Source: Anaerolineaceae bacterium (GTDB taxonomy: Bacteria; Chloroflexota; Anaerolineae; Aggregatilineales; Phototrophicaceae). From it: a stretch of 64,000 nucleotides of DNA. Position numbers and translations under genes: made by a program. This document shows positions 1 to 7,803 of this stretch, one piece after another. The stretch's first letter is position 1; each line of letters starts with the position of its first letter. The stretch is taken from the NCBI GenBank assembly GCA_020634135.1, contig JACKCG010000001.1, forward strand, positions 849,054-913,053, in the 5' to 3' direction. The notes below the pieces were generated by a model. That model did no database searches and had not been told where the DNA came from. It saw only the letters and a program-made list of their open reading frames with translations.

Positions 1-199
1 TCACGGTAATCGTAATCCCCTGCCGGCACACTACGAGATCGGTCAGGGCACTGGTATCACAGCGCACATTCCCACCTGCCAGCAGCACATTTAAGCCGAC
101 GGTCAGCACAAAGCCGAGCATGACGGCGACCAGGAGACGCCCGCGCCAGTGAAGGCGGAATTCGTAGAGCGCCATGCCGCGCAGCTGTGATAAGATCAT
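1..199 (-). CDS. ABC-2-type permease, N-terminal part (cut by window edge)
   Basis: Only the first 66 codons are present; the gene continues beyond base 1. The ATG lies just after a strong purine-rich ribosome site (GGGGAGGGAAA, bases 200-210). The segment YEFRLHWRGR is nearly the same as in the next gene upstream (215-1006), so the two look like tandem paralogues of one permease type. A hydrophobic first membrane segment follows. It is the last visible gene of the sigma-factor operon (2798-3361 onward). The role as an export permease is inferred from the neighbours; no ATPase is visible in the window. Confidence 0.6.
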   Translation of the reverse strand, partial: MILSQLRGMALYEFRLHWRGRLLVAVMLGFVLTVGLNVLLAGGNVRCDTSALTDLVVCRQGITITV

Positions 200-214
200 T
201 TTCCCTCCCCACCC

Positions 215-1006
215 TCACTGTGCCTCACGCCAGCGCGACCAGCCCCACACCGCCAGACCCACTGCAATCAGTTCGGCTAGACCTACCCCAATTGAGAGCC
301 AGACATCCCCCCGTGTGAATTGAGACACCGCAGCCCCTCCGAATGTCCCTGCCACGCCAGTGAGATAGTACATGATGATCGGCGGGCGCACCGGGTTGAA
401 GTAGGTATCTATAGAACCAGACTCGAAGCCTGTTCCGCTCAGGGCAAAGGATAGGATCAGCACGGCGATTACCAGCACCACTGCCCGGCGGCGATTCGGC
501 TGGCTGGCTGGCAGCAACACCCCCAGACCACCATTCAGAATGACCATTGCCATCGCACCGATCAACCAGATTTCCAGAAACCGAGACAGATTCACTTCAC
601 CAAACAGGAGCAGGTCAAGCACCCCGGTGATGAGCATCACGACCAACAAACCGAGCAGCACCGCCGCATAAACACCAAGCACCTTACCGAGCAGGTACAC
701 GGCCCGCGTCATCGGAAGGGTATCGAGCAGTTCGCGCACACCTAACTGGCGGTCTTTAGGGATAGTATCGGAGACGATGATGGGCAGCAGGAATGCCAGG
801 GTGACGCCGACTGTCGCCCAGGCCATCGCGGAATGATTGATGACCAGCCCAGCGGGCATCGAGTCACCACTCTGACTCATCACCAGCGCCGTGACTCCAT
901 TCATCACGAGCAGCGCCAGGATGATGACGAGAAGCGCCCGACCACGCCAGTGAAGTCGAAATTCGTAACGGATCATAGCAGCAATTTGCAGAAGTTTAAG
1001 TTGCAT
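215..1006 (-). CDS. ABC-2-type transporter permease
   Basis: A 263-residue integral membrane protein with about six hydrophobic segments, a cytoplasmic N-terminus (YEFRLHWRGR near residue 14) and the first-loop layout usual in ABC-2 permeases, including the segment DRQLGVRELLDTLPMTR near residues 85-101, which resembles the conserved cytoplasmic loop after TM2 of that family. AAAGGAT stands 8 bases before the ATG. It follows 1013-1939 with a 6-base gap and precedes the truncated paralogue at 1-199, so the three are probably co-transcribed and may form a heteromeric exporter. Substrate unknown. The partner ATPase would have to lie left of the window or elsewhere. Confidence 0.7.
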   Translation of the reverse strand: MQLKLLQIAAMIRYEFRLHWRGRALLVIILALLVMNGVTALVMSQSGDSMPAGLVINHSAMAWATVGVTLAFLLPIIVSDTIPKDRQLGVRELLDTLPMTRAVYLLGKVLGVYAAVLLGLLVVMLITGVLDLLLFGEVNLSRFLEIWLIGAMAMVILNGGLGVLLPASQPNRRRAVVLVIAVLILSFALSGTGFESGSIDTYFNPVRPPIIMYYLTGVAGTFGGAAVSQFTRGDVWLSIGVGLAELIAVGLAVWGWSRWREAQ

Positions 1007-1012
1007 AACGGA

Positions 1013-1939
1013 TTATCCTTTCGTTTGGCGGCCACCCAGTAAAACCGATTCTTCATCACGAAGTTGGTAGACCGCCAGCATGATAAAGGCGATGCCGACC
1101 AGGAGGACGCACAGGCGGTTGAGCCAATAGTCCCCTATGCCGAGATGGGCAGGCTGGAGATAAGGATGCAGCGGCCAGAAAAATGGCAGAATGGCATTGA
1201 GCGGCCAGAATGTCGGCGCACCGGGCAGGAGCGACTCGCTGAAGAAGTTGAAGATGAACCACATCAGACCGGCCACCGTGACGCCAAAGGCAGCAACCCG
1301 TGAACGCAGCGTGATATAGATCGCCAGCCCGGCGAAAAAGACCAACGACGGCAGCCAGCGGAACACGGCGGTCAACACATCCTGGTCTTTGACAAGGGCC
1401 AGACTGAGAGCGACAGTGATGAGCGCAACAGCCACCTGCCCCAGCAGCACGATTGTCAGGCGTTCGAGTAGCATCCAGAAGATGCGGCGAGGGCTGGCAA
1501 GCATAACTTCTAACGCGGGTTCGTCATCAGGCGAGAAGACAAGCGCGGCGTGGATGGCAGCGGCAAGAGGAATGAAGGACTCGATAATGCGGGTTTTATC
1601 GTCCCAGACAAAGCCGGTACCAGTGCCTTCCGGTACCATGAATAACACGGTGATAAGCAGCGCCAGTACAAAGGGAATCCACCCGACGAAACGCAAGCTG
1701 GCACGCCAGGCAAAACCAACGTGCTCCCGCAGGCTACGGGCTATTGACCACGCCCCCCAGGCGGCAAGTCCCGCCAGCAGTAGCGCGGCGGCGATGGCGA
1801 AGGGGCGAGTATCGTCAGCGGTCAAACGGCTGAAAGCAGCCCGTGAGTCGGTATCCACCGCGCCGATAGCCGCAGTCGCCACAACCACAATGATGATAAA
1901 CGCCAGATTACGCAAAGAGAGGAATTGAGAGAATGTCAT
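1013..1939 (-). CDS. ABC-2-like permease, membrane protein
   Basis: About 308 residues with roughly seven hydrophobic segments. It resembles the neighbouring permease in layout (LREHVGFAWRASLRFVGW near residues 70-90, then repeated TM helices) but is more diverged. I start it at the ATG at 1939 rather than the TTG at 1948, because AGGAGA lies at a normal distance from the ATG and this leaves a 1-base gap to the stop of the upstream gene. It sits third in the sigma-factor operon. Transport function is inferred from topology and neighbours. Confidence 0.6.
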   Translation of the reverse strand: MTFSQFLSLRNLAFIIIVVVATAAIGAVDTDSRAAFSRLTADDTRPFAIAAALLLAGLAAWGAWSIARSLREHVGFAWRASLRFVGWIPFVLALLITVLFMVPEGTGTGFVWDDKTRIIESFIPLAAAIHAALVFSPDDEPALEVMLASPRRIFWMLLERLTIVLLGQVAVALITVALSLALVKDQDVLTAVFRWLPSLVFFAGLAIYITLRSRVAAFGVTVAGLMWFIFNFFSESLLPGAPTFWPLNAILPFFWPLHPYLQPAHLGIGDYWLNRLCVLLVGIAFIMLAVYQLRDEESVLLGGRQTKG

Positions 1940-1940
1940 T

Positions 1941-2801
1941 TCAGGCAAAATCTCCTCTGAAGGTTCGTTCGTTTAAACCGGCTAACCAGGTCGCTACAGT
2001 TACCAGGAGCAGCGCTACCGCAAACAGCACCGGGCGGTTTTCGGCGGCAATCAAGCCGGGTAGAGATAAAGCAAATGAGAAGTTATCCAGATGGGGGAAG
2101 AGCTGCATCAGCACATGCCCACCCCATACAAACAGACCAACAACTATCCCGAAAAAGGCGTCGGTAGTCACCACGCTCAGGAAAAAAGCGAAAGCGGATA
2201 AAAAAGTCATCGGCGCGAGCCACGAGAGAATCAGCGGCCACAGTGAGAGGTCACTTTGCAGCAGTGCCAGCACGACGCTCCCGGCAATCCCGGTCAACAG
2301 ATTGAAGCCAAACACCAGCGTCAGCCGCGCCAGCAGCAGGAGCCGGGCAGAAGCGGGAGTCGTATCTTCCAGCTCGAACATCTGTCGAATATCGGAGTCG
2401 TAGAGCAGTGCGACCCCCACCGCCGCCATGACCGGCGCTAAGACAGTAAAGGGCAGCAGGCTCGTCGTGGTGGGATCATAGGTCGCCAAAGTAACGATCA
2501 CGCCGAGCATCATTACCAGCGCCGTCGCCAGCCAGATTTCGCCACGCACGATACGGAACTGCGCCCGCAGTAAGAGCAGCGGCCACCAGGATAACCCGTA
2601 TTCCAGGGGGGAATCAGGCTCTGGCAGTTCGGGCAGCAGCGACTCGACCAGACGGGATGTTGCAGCGGTTGTTGGCGATGGCGATGACCACGCTTCCAGA
2701 TAAGTCAGGAGGAGCAGCAGTGATTCAGCATCTTCCGGGGAGTCCGCATCCTCTGCTAGCAGCGCACGCAGGCGATCTTCACGGGAGCTTTTTTCGTTCA
2801 T
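1941..2801 (-). CDS. Membrane protein in the anti-sigma position
   Basis: A 286-residue protein with a soluble acidic N-terminus (about 85 residues) followed by about six membrane helices. The start overlaps the sigma-factor stop as ATGA (2798-2801), so translation is probably coupled. An ECF sigma factor is usually followed by its anti-sigma factor, but this protein has no HxxxCxxC zinc-finger motif and is polytopic. It could be an unconventional membrane-bound anti-sigma factor, with the N-terminal cytosolic part holding the sigma factor, or another ABC-2 permease subunit. I cannot decide between these from sequence alone. Confidence 0.6.
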   Translation of the reverse strand: MNEKSSREDRLRALLAEDADSPEDAESLLLLLTYLEAWSSPSPTTAATSRLVESLLPELPEPDSPLEYGLSWWPLLLLRAQFRIVRGEIWLATALVMMLGVIVTLATYDPTTTSLLPFTVLAPVMAAVGVALLYDSDIRQMFELEDTTPASARLLLLARLTLVFGFNLLTGIAGSVVLALLQSDLSLWPLILSWLAPMTFLSAFAFFLSVVTTDAFFGIVVGLFVWGGHVLMQLFPHLDNFSFALSLPGLIAAENRPVLFAVALLLVTVATWLAGLNERTFRGDFA

Positions 2802-3361
2802 GGTTCTTGTTCCTGCTCTAACCAGGCTGTACGCAGGCGGTTCAGACCGATAGACAAGCGCGACTTGACTGTGCCTATCGGAATATCGAGCGCGTCCGCG
2901 ATTTCAGCCAGCGAAAATTCCTGATAATAACGGAGGATGACGACTTCGCGCTGGTGGGCCGGTAGTTGACGGATAGCAGCGGCTACCTGCCGCGACTCGC
3001 TGTTGAGAAGAAACACATCTTCCGGTAGCATTTCGTCAGCTGGGCGCAGTGACACATCGTCTTCCGGCAGTGAGTCAGTGCGGCGGGTATCGGCACGTTT
3101 GTAATGGTCGCGGGCGAGGTTGGCCGCAATTTGGTACAACCAGGGCTTAAATGGGCGTGGATAATCATAATGGTGAATCCCATGCAGGATACGGACAAAA
3201 GTCTCCTGCACAAGGTCTTCGGCCAGCGATCTGTCGCCCCCTGCCATACGGTAGAGAAATCCGAGCAGCGGGCTGTGGTGGCGTTCGACCAGCAGAGTCA
3301 GGTCGTCCCGCCGCCCCCGCTGTATGCCCCGCGCTAATTCCTCGTCGCTGCGCAACTGCAT
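2798..3361 (-). CDS. ECF-family RNA polymerase sigma factor
   Basis: Sigma-70 family, extracytoplasmic-function type, about 187 residues from the chosen ATG. Region 2 shows LVERHHSPLLGFLYRMAGG, then AEDLVQETFVRI and FKPWLYQIAANLARDHYKR. Region 4 shows LPAHQREVVILRYYQEFS followed by the helix-turn-helix AEIADALDIPIGTVKSRLS. The open frame reaches up to 3469, but those 36 extra codons do not resemble sigma factors, and a likely ECF promoter (3391-3416) lies inside them, so the ATG at 3361 is preferred. The next gene overlaps by ATGA. The gene probably activates its own operon of membrane proteins. Confidence 0.92.
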   Translation of the reverse strand: MQLRSDEELARGIQRGRRDDLTLLVERHHSPLLGFLYRMAGGDRSLAEDLVQETFVRILHGIHHYDYPRPFKPWLYQIAANLARDHYKRADTRRTDSLPEDDVSLRPADEMLPEDVFLLNSESRQVAAAIRQLPAHQREVVILRYYQEFSLAEIADALDIPIGTVKSRLSIGLNRLRTAWLEQEQEP

Positions 3362-3390
3362 CACCCCATGATTCTCTCGTGTACACCCTG

Positions 3391-3416
3391 ATACGACCTG
3401 GACGGCAAAAGGTTCA
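3391..3416 (-). promoter_or_regulatory. Probable autoregulated ECF promoter
   Basis: On the minus strand TGAACC (with TTTT following) is separated by 15 bases from CGTAT. This GAACC-N15/16-CGT layout is typical of ECF sigma-factor target promoters. The predicted transcript start falls about 20 bases before the sigma-factor ATG at 3361. Autoregulation is the usual arrangement for ECF operons; here it is inferred from motif and position. Confidence 0.6.
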
Positions 3417-3508
3417 CGGTCATATCCAATTGACCTGGCAAAATGGCGGACTACGCTATAATTTAACAATCACGAAAGTCACTTAACCGCGAAAAGTTAT
3501 ATGAGGAC

Positions 3509-5566
3509 ATGACTTTGGAAACCGAGAAACGCCCGATTACGGTAGATGATTTGTATAATATCGCATATATTGAGGACCCACGCATCAGCCCGGATGGGCA
3601 GTGGATCGCCTATGTTCACATGACAGTTGACCGGATGGACAATGGTTATAAGCGTAATCTGTGGTTGGTGAATACCAGCAGCGGCAAGCGCATTCAGATC
3701 ACCCGCAGCGGCAAAGACATGCAACCGCGCTGGAGTCCTGACGGCAAGACGCTGGCATTTGTATCCGCCCGCGACGACAAGCCGCAGATATACCTGCTGC
3801 CAATCGTCGCGCCAGGGGGCGAACCCCGCGCATTGACGAGTATGCCGAACGGAGCGAACAGTCCAGTGTGGTCTCCGGACGGGAGCAGAATCGCATTCCT
3901 GGCAGGGATGAACGCGGCGGAGCGGGAAAAAGAGGACAGCGGCGAGGAAGACCCGAAACCAGCCAATAAATTCGAGGCCAAACAGAAAAAAGAACGTAAG
4001 GAATATGACGAAAAGCAGCGCTGGGATCCGCGCATCATCTGGCGTATCCCATACCGCAGCGGCACGAGCTATCTGGATGACCGCTACGAACAGATATATA
4101 TCATCGCGACGACTGAAGGGCTGGAAGGCGATGACGCCAAACCGCGTCGGTTGACGGATGTGGACGCTAATTATGGCGAACCCCAGTGGACGCCGGACAG
4201 CGCGTATATTCTGACGGATCGCTCTGCCGAGCCGGATGCGGACGAACCCTGGCGTTTGAGCTGCATTTACCGGATTCGCGTAGACGATGGGACAGCTGAA
4301 CAACTCACCGACCTGAGCTACTCGGATTACAGTCCCCTGCCCTCACCGGATGGCAAGTGGATCGCCTACCAGCGCTTCCCGCTGGATCTATCATCGCGCT
4401 CGAATTTGATGCTGACGGTTATGTCTGCGACGGGTGGCGAACCGCGCGACCTGACACTGGCCTTTGACCGCTCGACGGAAATCGTTCGTTGGAAGGCGGA
4501 TAGCAGCGCCCTGGTGTTCACGGCGGCGAGTTGGGGGAATACCGAAATCTACCAGGTTGCGCCAAACGGCGGCACAGTAGAGAAAGTCATCGGCGGGAGA
4601 TGGATGGCTGACGGCCTGGATATTCATGCCGGTGGTGGCATCGCTTACACCGCCAGCACCCCGGAACATCCATCGGAACTGTTCTGGCAGGCGGCAGGCG
4701 CAACAGAAACCCGGCGGCTGACCGAGGCAAATGACAAGTTTCTGGCGGAAGTCATCGTGCAGGAAACACACGAGATGCGCTGGAATGCGCCGGACGGCAC
4801 AGAGATTCAAGGGTGGTATCTGCTGCCAGTTGGATATGAAGAAGGCAAAACCTACCCACTGGCGTTCAATATTCACGGCGGCCCGCACGTGATGTGGGGG
4901 CCATCGGCACGATCCATGTTTCATGAATGGCAGTTCCATGCGGCGCGGGGCTATGCCGTGTTCTACTGCAACCCGCGTGGCGGCGATGGCTATGGCGCGG
5001 CATTCCGGGATGGCATTCACGGGGCATGGGGTGTGAACGATATGCCGGATTTAATGTCCGGAATAGATACCCTGCTGGCAAAGGGATTCGTTGACGAACA
5101 ACGGATGGCTGTGACGGGCGGCTCCTATGGCGGGTTCATGACGGCGTGGGTCGTCGGCCATACGGAACGGTTTGCGGCGGCGGTTTCGCAGCGTGGTGTG
5201 TATAACCTGGGGGCCTTCTTCGGCACAACGGATATTCCAACCTTTATCAAGAATGAGTTCGGCTTTGAACCCTGGGAAAATCCCGAAAAACTCTGGACAG
5301 CCTCCCCGATTGCTTACGCGCATACGGTCAAAACACCCCTCCTGCTTATTCACAGTGAAAACGACTTCCGCGTGCCGATTTCGGATGGCGAGCAGCTTTT
5401 CGCGTTCGTGAAGCGCAGCGGCGGCACGGTGAAAATGGTTCGCTTCCCGGTAGACGGCCACGAGCTTTCCCGTAGTGGACAACCGGATCACCGGGTCGCC
5501 CGGCTAACCCACATGGTGGATTGGCTTGATCAATATTGCGGAGGAAAAGACAGTACTGAGTCTTGA
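3509..5566 (+). CDS. S9-family serine peptidase (acylaminoacyl/dipeptidyl peptidase type)
   Basis: A 685-residue prolyl-oligopeptidase-family enzyme. Residues 1-390 hold beta-propeller repeats of the TolB/WD40-like type (ISPDGQWIAY, WSPDGKTLAF, WSPDGSRIAF). The C-terminal alpha/beta-hydrolase domain has the nucleophile in GGSYGG (Ser539), the acid in ENDFRVP (Asp619) and the base in DGHELS (His651). The family cleaves short peptides or acylated N-terminal residues. No signal peptide is seen, so it is probably cytoplasmic. GAGGA lies only 1 base before the ATG at 3509 but 7 bases before an in-frame TTG at 3515, so TTG may be the true start. A TATAAT at 3457-3462 could be its -10 box, but the nearest TTGACC is 21 bases away. 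Confidence 0.93.
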   Translation: MTLETEKRPITVDDLYNIAYIEDPRISPDGQWIAYVHMTVDRMDNGYKRNLWLVNTSSGKRIQITRSGKDMQPRWSPDGKTLAFVSARDDKPQIYLLPIVAPGGEPRALTSMPNGANSPVWSPDGSRIAFLAGMNAAEREKEDSGEEDPKPANKFEAKQKKERKEYDEKQRWDPRIIWRIPYRSGTSYLDDRYEQIYIIATTEGLEGDDAKPRRLTDVDANYGEPQWTPDSAYILTDRSAEPDADEPWRLSCIYRIRVDDGTAEQLTDLSYSDYSPLPSPDGKWIAYQRFPLDLSSRSNLMLTVMSATGGEPRDLTLAFDRSTEIVRWKADSSALVFTAASWGNTEIYQVAPNGGTVEKVIGGRWMADGLDIHAGGGIAYTASTPEHPSELFWQAAGATETRRLTEANDKFLAEVIVQETHEMRWNAPDGTEIQGWYLLPVGYEEGKTYPLAFNIHGGPHVMWGPSARSMFHEWQFHAARGYAVFYCNPRGGDGYGAAFRDGIHGAWGVNDMPDLMSGIDTLLAKGFVDEQRMAVTGGSYGGFMTAWVVGHTERFAAAVSQRGVYNLGAFFGTTDIPTFIKNEFGFEPWENPEKLWTASPIAYAHTVKTPLLLIHSENDFRVPISDGEQLFAFVKRSGGTVKMVRFPVDGHELSRSGQPDHRVARLTHMVDWLDQYCGGKDSTES

Positions 5567-5625
5567 GTAAAAAGTGGAAAGTGCCAGAACACAGGCTTAA
5601 GTAACGAGGTCATAGAGCACGTAAC

Positions 5626-5657
5626 AGGGCGTGGCGGGAAACATTCTGCCACGCCCT
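5626..5657. terminator. Bidirectional hairpin between convergent genes
   Basis: Perfect 10-base-pair stem AGGGCGTGGC/GCCACGCCCT with a 12-base loop, followed by AATTT. It lies between the S9 peptidase stop and the stop of the minus-strand VWA protein, so it can serve both transcripts. Confidence 0.75.
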
Positions 5658-5671
5658 AATTTGCGCAAGTT

Positions 5672-7114
5672 CTAGCGACGCCACATGGGGCCGGGGATGC
5701 CAACAGGCGGCAGCGTAATCATCAAATTCGCCAGGTCGCGCAGGTCTTCTTCCCAGGCAGCCTCGGCGGGCATGACGACACAGACTCGCAAGTTCCGCTC
5801 GTGTATTTGTTCCACGAAGTTAATATGCGGTGCTCCCACTGCCCCATCAGTCAGAATCAGGATACGATTAATCCGTGTTTCGGCTTCCAGGACGTGTTTC
5901 AACACACAGTTAATGTTAGTGCCGCCGGTGGTACGCACGCGACCTTTCTGCAAATTCGCCACCGAGAGCGGCACAACCCGCGTTGAAAACTGGTAGACAT
6001 CAGCCTGCCCTCCCAGGACATAGGGCGTAATCAGGCCGAGCAGATGCGGCAGCACCTGCGCCATTGAACCCGATACATCGAGATAGACATGGGCCTTGCT
6101 GGGCGTCTCAGGAACACGGGCTTTGACGACGCCGGGTTGATTCCAGATGGTTTTAGGTGCGCCCAGGCAGCGGCGGGCGGGCGCAAGACGGTCACGGGGG
6201 TTAGGCAGCACACTGGTACCGCCAATACCCGGAACAGGGGATTTGACGCGGCGGCGGTGCCTACCCCGGCGCGGTCCCAGGCAGCGGCGCAGCACATTGG
6301 CGAATACACGGCGCACCTGTTCGGTTGTCGGGTCAACCCGTGATTGGCGTTCGGCTTGGTGACCGCCACCGCCACGACCACCAAGTGGCAGCGACATTGA
6401 GCCGGAGACCTGTCGGATGGCCTCACTAAATACAGCGTCATCCAATGCCTGCTCTTCAGATTCGGGGTTATCGTGATCGCCAAGCAAAAATGGCTCACCT
6501 TCAACCCATACCCAACCATTTTCCTTAGCATATTCAAACAACAGGCGGAAAATCTCATCATAAAAAGGCAGCGGCGGCTCTTCTCCTGGCGGAGGATAGA
6601 GGCGTTCCAGGATGCGGCGTGTACCAGCCGGCCCAACATCGTCGGGATACTGTGGATCAGACGGCCAGCCCACCGGCGGGCGCAGCAGAATGTGGGGGAA
6701 TTTATCCGCCGGGTTGAGTTCCTCGAAAAATCCCTGGTATTCGGGCTTGTTGTACTGGCGGGCTAAACCGGCATTTATAATGGCATCAAAGGCGATGTTG
6801 TGCGCCGGAGTGACACGCGGGTAGAGGCGGGTGTGCGCCAGAATGACATGCCACAATTCATGCATCACCAGCAAAAACAGGTGCTCATCGCGTTCGCAAT
6901 GTTTGGCGGCAAAATCCGGGTTGATGAGCAGGTGCGGACGACGCACACACTCCACTGCCGCTGTCGGGACACGCGGGCTGACTTTGATCCCGGCCATTTT
7001 GCAGAACGTTTCCAGTTCCACGGTTGCGGCTGGCACCGAGTGAATCAAGCGGGAGGCCAGTTTTGCGCCATCGTCACGCGGGCGGTTGCTGTACTTGCGG
7101 GAAGCACGGGTCAT
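5672..7114 (-). CDS. Metallopeptidase-like plus VWA domain protein (DUF2201 type)
   Basis: 480 residues. The N-terminal half carries a zincin-like helix with HELWH at 85-89 (HExxH) in a MHELWHVILAH context. A Gly-rich stretch near 244-251 and a basic stretch near 281-291 follow. The C-terminal von Willebrand A domain begins near 341 and has a MIDAS motif DVSGSM at 346-351 and LTDGA further on. This layout matches the family described as putative metallopeptidase domain plus VWA-like domain, normally encoded beside a MoxR-type AAA ATPase. Its ATG overlaps the stop of 7111-7803 as ATGA. Peptidase activity is not proven for the family; it may act as the substrate or metal-binding partner of the ATPase. 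Confidence 0.85.
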   Translation of the reverse strand: MTRASRKYSNRPRDDGAKLASRLIHSVPAATVELETFCKMAGIKVSPRVPTAAVECVRRPHLLINPDFAAKHCERDEHLFLLVMHELWHVILAHTRLYPRVTPAHNIAFDAIINAGLARQYNKPEYQGFFEELNPADKFPHILLRPPVGWPSDPQYPDDVGPAGTRRILERLYPPPGEEPPLPFYDEIFRLLFEYAKENGWVWVEGEPFLLGDHDNPESEEQALDDAVFSEAIRQVSGSMSLPLGGRGGGGHQAERQSRVDPTTEQVRRVFANVLRRCLGPRRGRHRRRVKSPVPGIGGTSVLPNPRDRLAPARRCLGAPKTIWNQPGVVKARVPETPSKAHVYLDVSGSMAQVLPHLLGLITPYVLGGQADVYQFSTRVVPLSVANLQKGRVRTTGGTNINCVLKHVLEAETRINRILILTDGAVGAPHINFVEQIHERNLRVCVVMPAEAAWEEDLRDLANLMITLPPVGIPGPMWRR

Positions 7115-7803
7115 TTTACAAGGGACTCCTCGACATATCCGGTAGCCTTTACCAGGGCAATCAAACGCGGGTCATCAGCCATCAAAGAGAGGTTGAGATA
7201 GGACTTCTCTAAGACCAGCGGCGTTTCCGGCAGCAAGATATTGGCGCGGGCACGTCCCAGAACATTTAACACCAGGAGCGGGTCTATAGCCCGCAGCAAC
7301 ATAGGCGGTTGACGGTTGTCCTCAGAGTAGCGAATATCATCATCGTCATCTTTCCCTGCGGGCAGCCGCCCCGCCATCACCTGTGGCAAGGTATCACTCC
7401 AGGGATAGAGCATAAATGCCCCAGAGAAAGCGTACTCTTGCCACGCGATTTCCAGGCGCGACACAATTTCATCAATGTCCGCCCCGCCCGCCTCAAAGAC
7501 CTTCACAATGGCATCGCGCTTGCCAAAATCCACCATCAGCCGCTTGCCCAGAATGCGATGAAAGGGATCCCCCAGGCCATCCAGCGTAAAGTGAATAATC
7601 ACCTCGGTGACGGGCAGAATACGCCAATCAAGCCGGTTCCCTACCCGTGACAGGAGACCGCTCGGTCTGGATGGCGGAGTGGGCGCAGATTGCTGCTGGT
7701 TTGCTGTCGGAGAACCAGGGCGAGATGATGACCCAAAACGAGAACCAAAGGGGGTTGCTGGCTGGCCTTCCGGCGGTTTATTTTGCTGCTGATCGTCGCT
7801 CAT
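7111..7803 (-). CDS. Unknown protein between MoxR ATPase and VWA protein
   Basis: 230 residues. The first 45 or so are low-complexity, rich in Pro, Gln, Ser and Gly, and likely disordered. The rest is a soluble mixed alpha/beta sequence with an acidic run (KDDDDD near 150) and no motif I recognise. Both ends overlap neighbours by 4 bases (ATGA at 7800-7803 and 7111-7114), so it is translated in step with the ATPase and the VWA protein, which suggests fixed stoichiometry. It could be an adaptor between them. Function unknown. Confidence 0.75.
   Translation of the reverse strand: MSDDQQQNKPPEGQPATPFGSRFGSSSRPGSPTANQQQSAPTPPSRPSGLLSRVGNRLDWRILPVTEVIIHFTLDGLGDPFHRILGKRLMVDFGKRDAIVKVFEAGGADIDEIVSRLEIAWQEYAFSGAFMLYPWSDTLPQVMAGRLPAGKDDDDDIRYSEDNRQPPMLLRAIDPLLVLNVLGRARANILLPETPLVLEKSYLNLSLMADDPRLIALVKATGYVEESLVK

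Noticed and set aside
3430..3462. TTGACC/TATAAT sigma70 promoter for the S9 peptidase
   Set aside because: The spacer is 21 bases, too long for a standard promoter. The -10 may still be used, but I do not list it as a feature.
3362..3469. N-terminal extension of the sigma factor to the ATG at 3469
   Set aside because: Unlike sigma factors and it contains the likely ECF promoter.
3497..4303. 268-codon minus-strand frame opposite the S9 peptidase
   Set aside because: Antisense shadow of a clear enzyme with intact catalytic triad; no motif or start signal.
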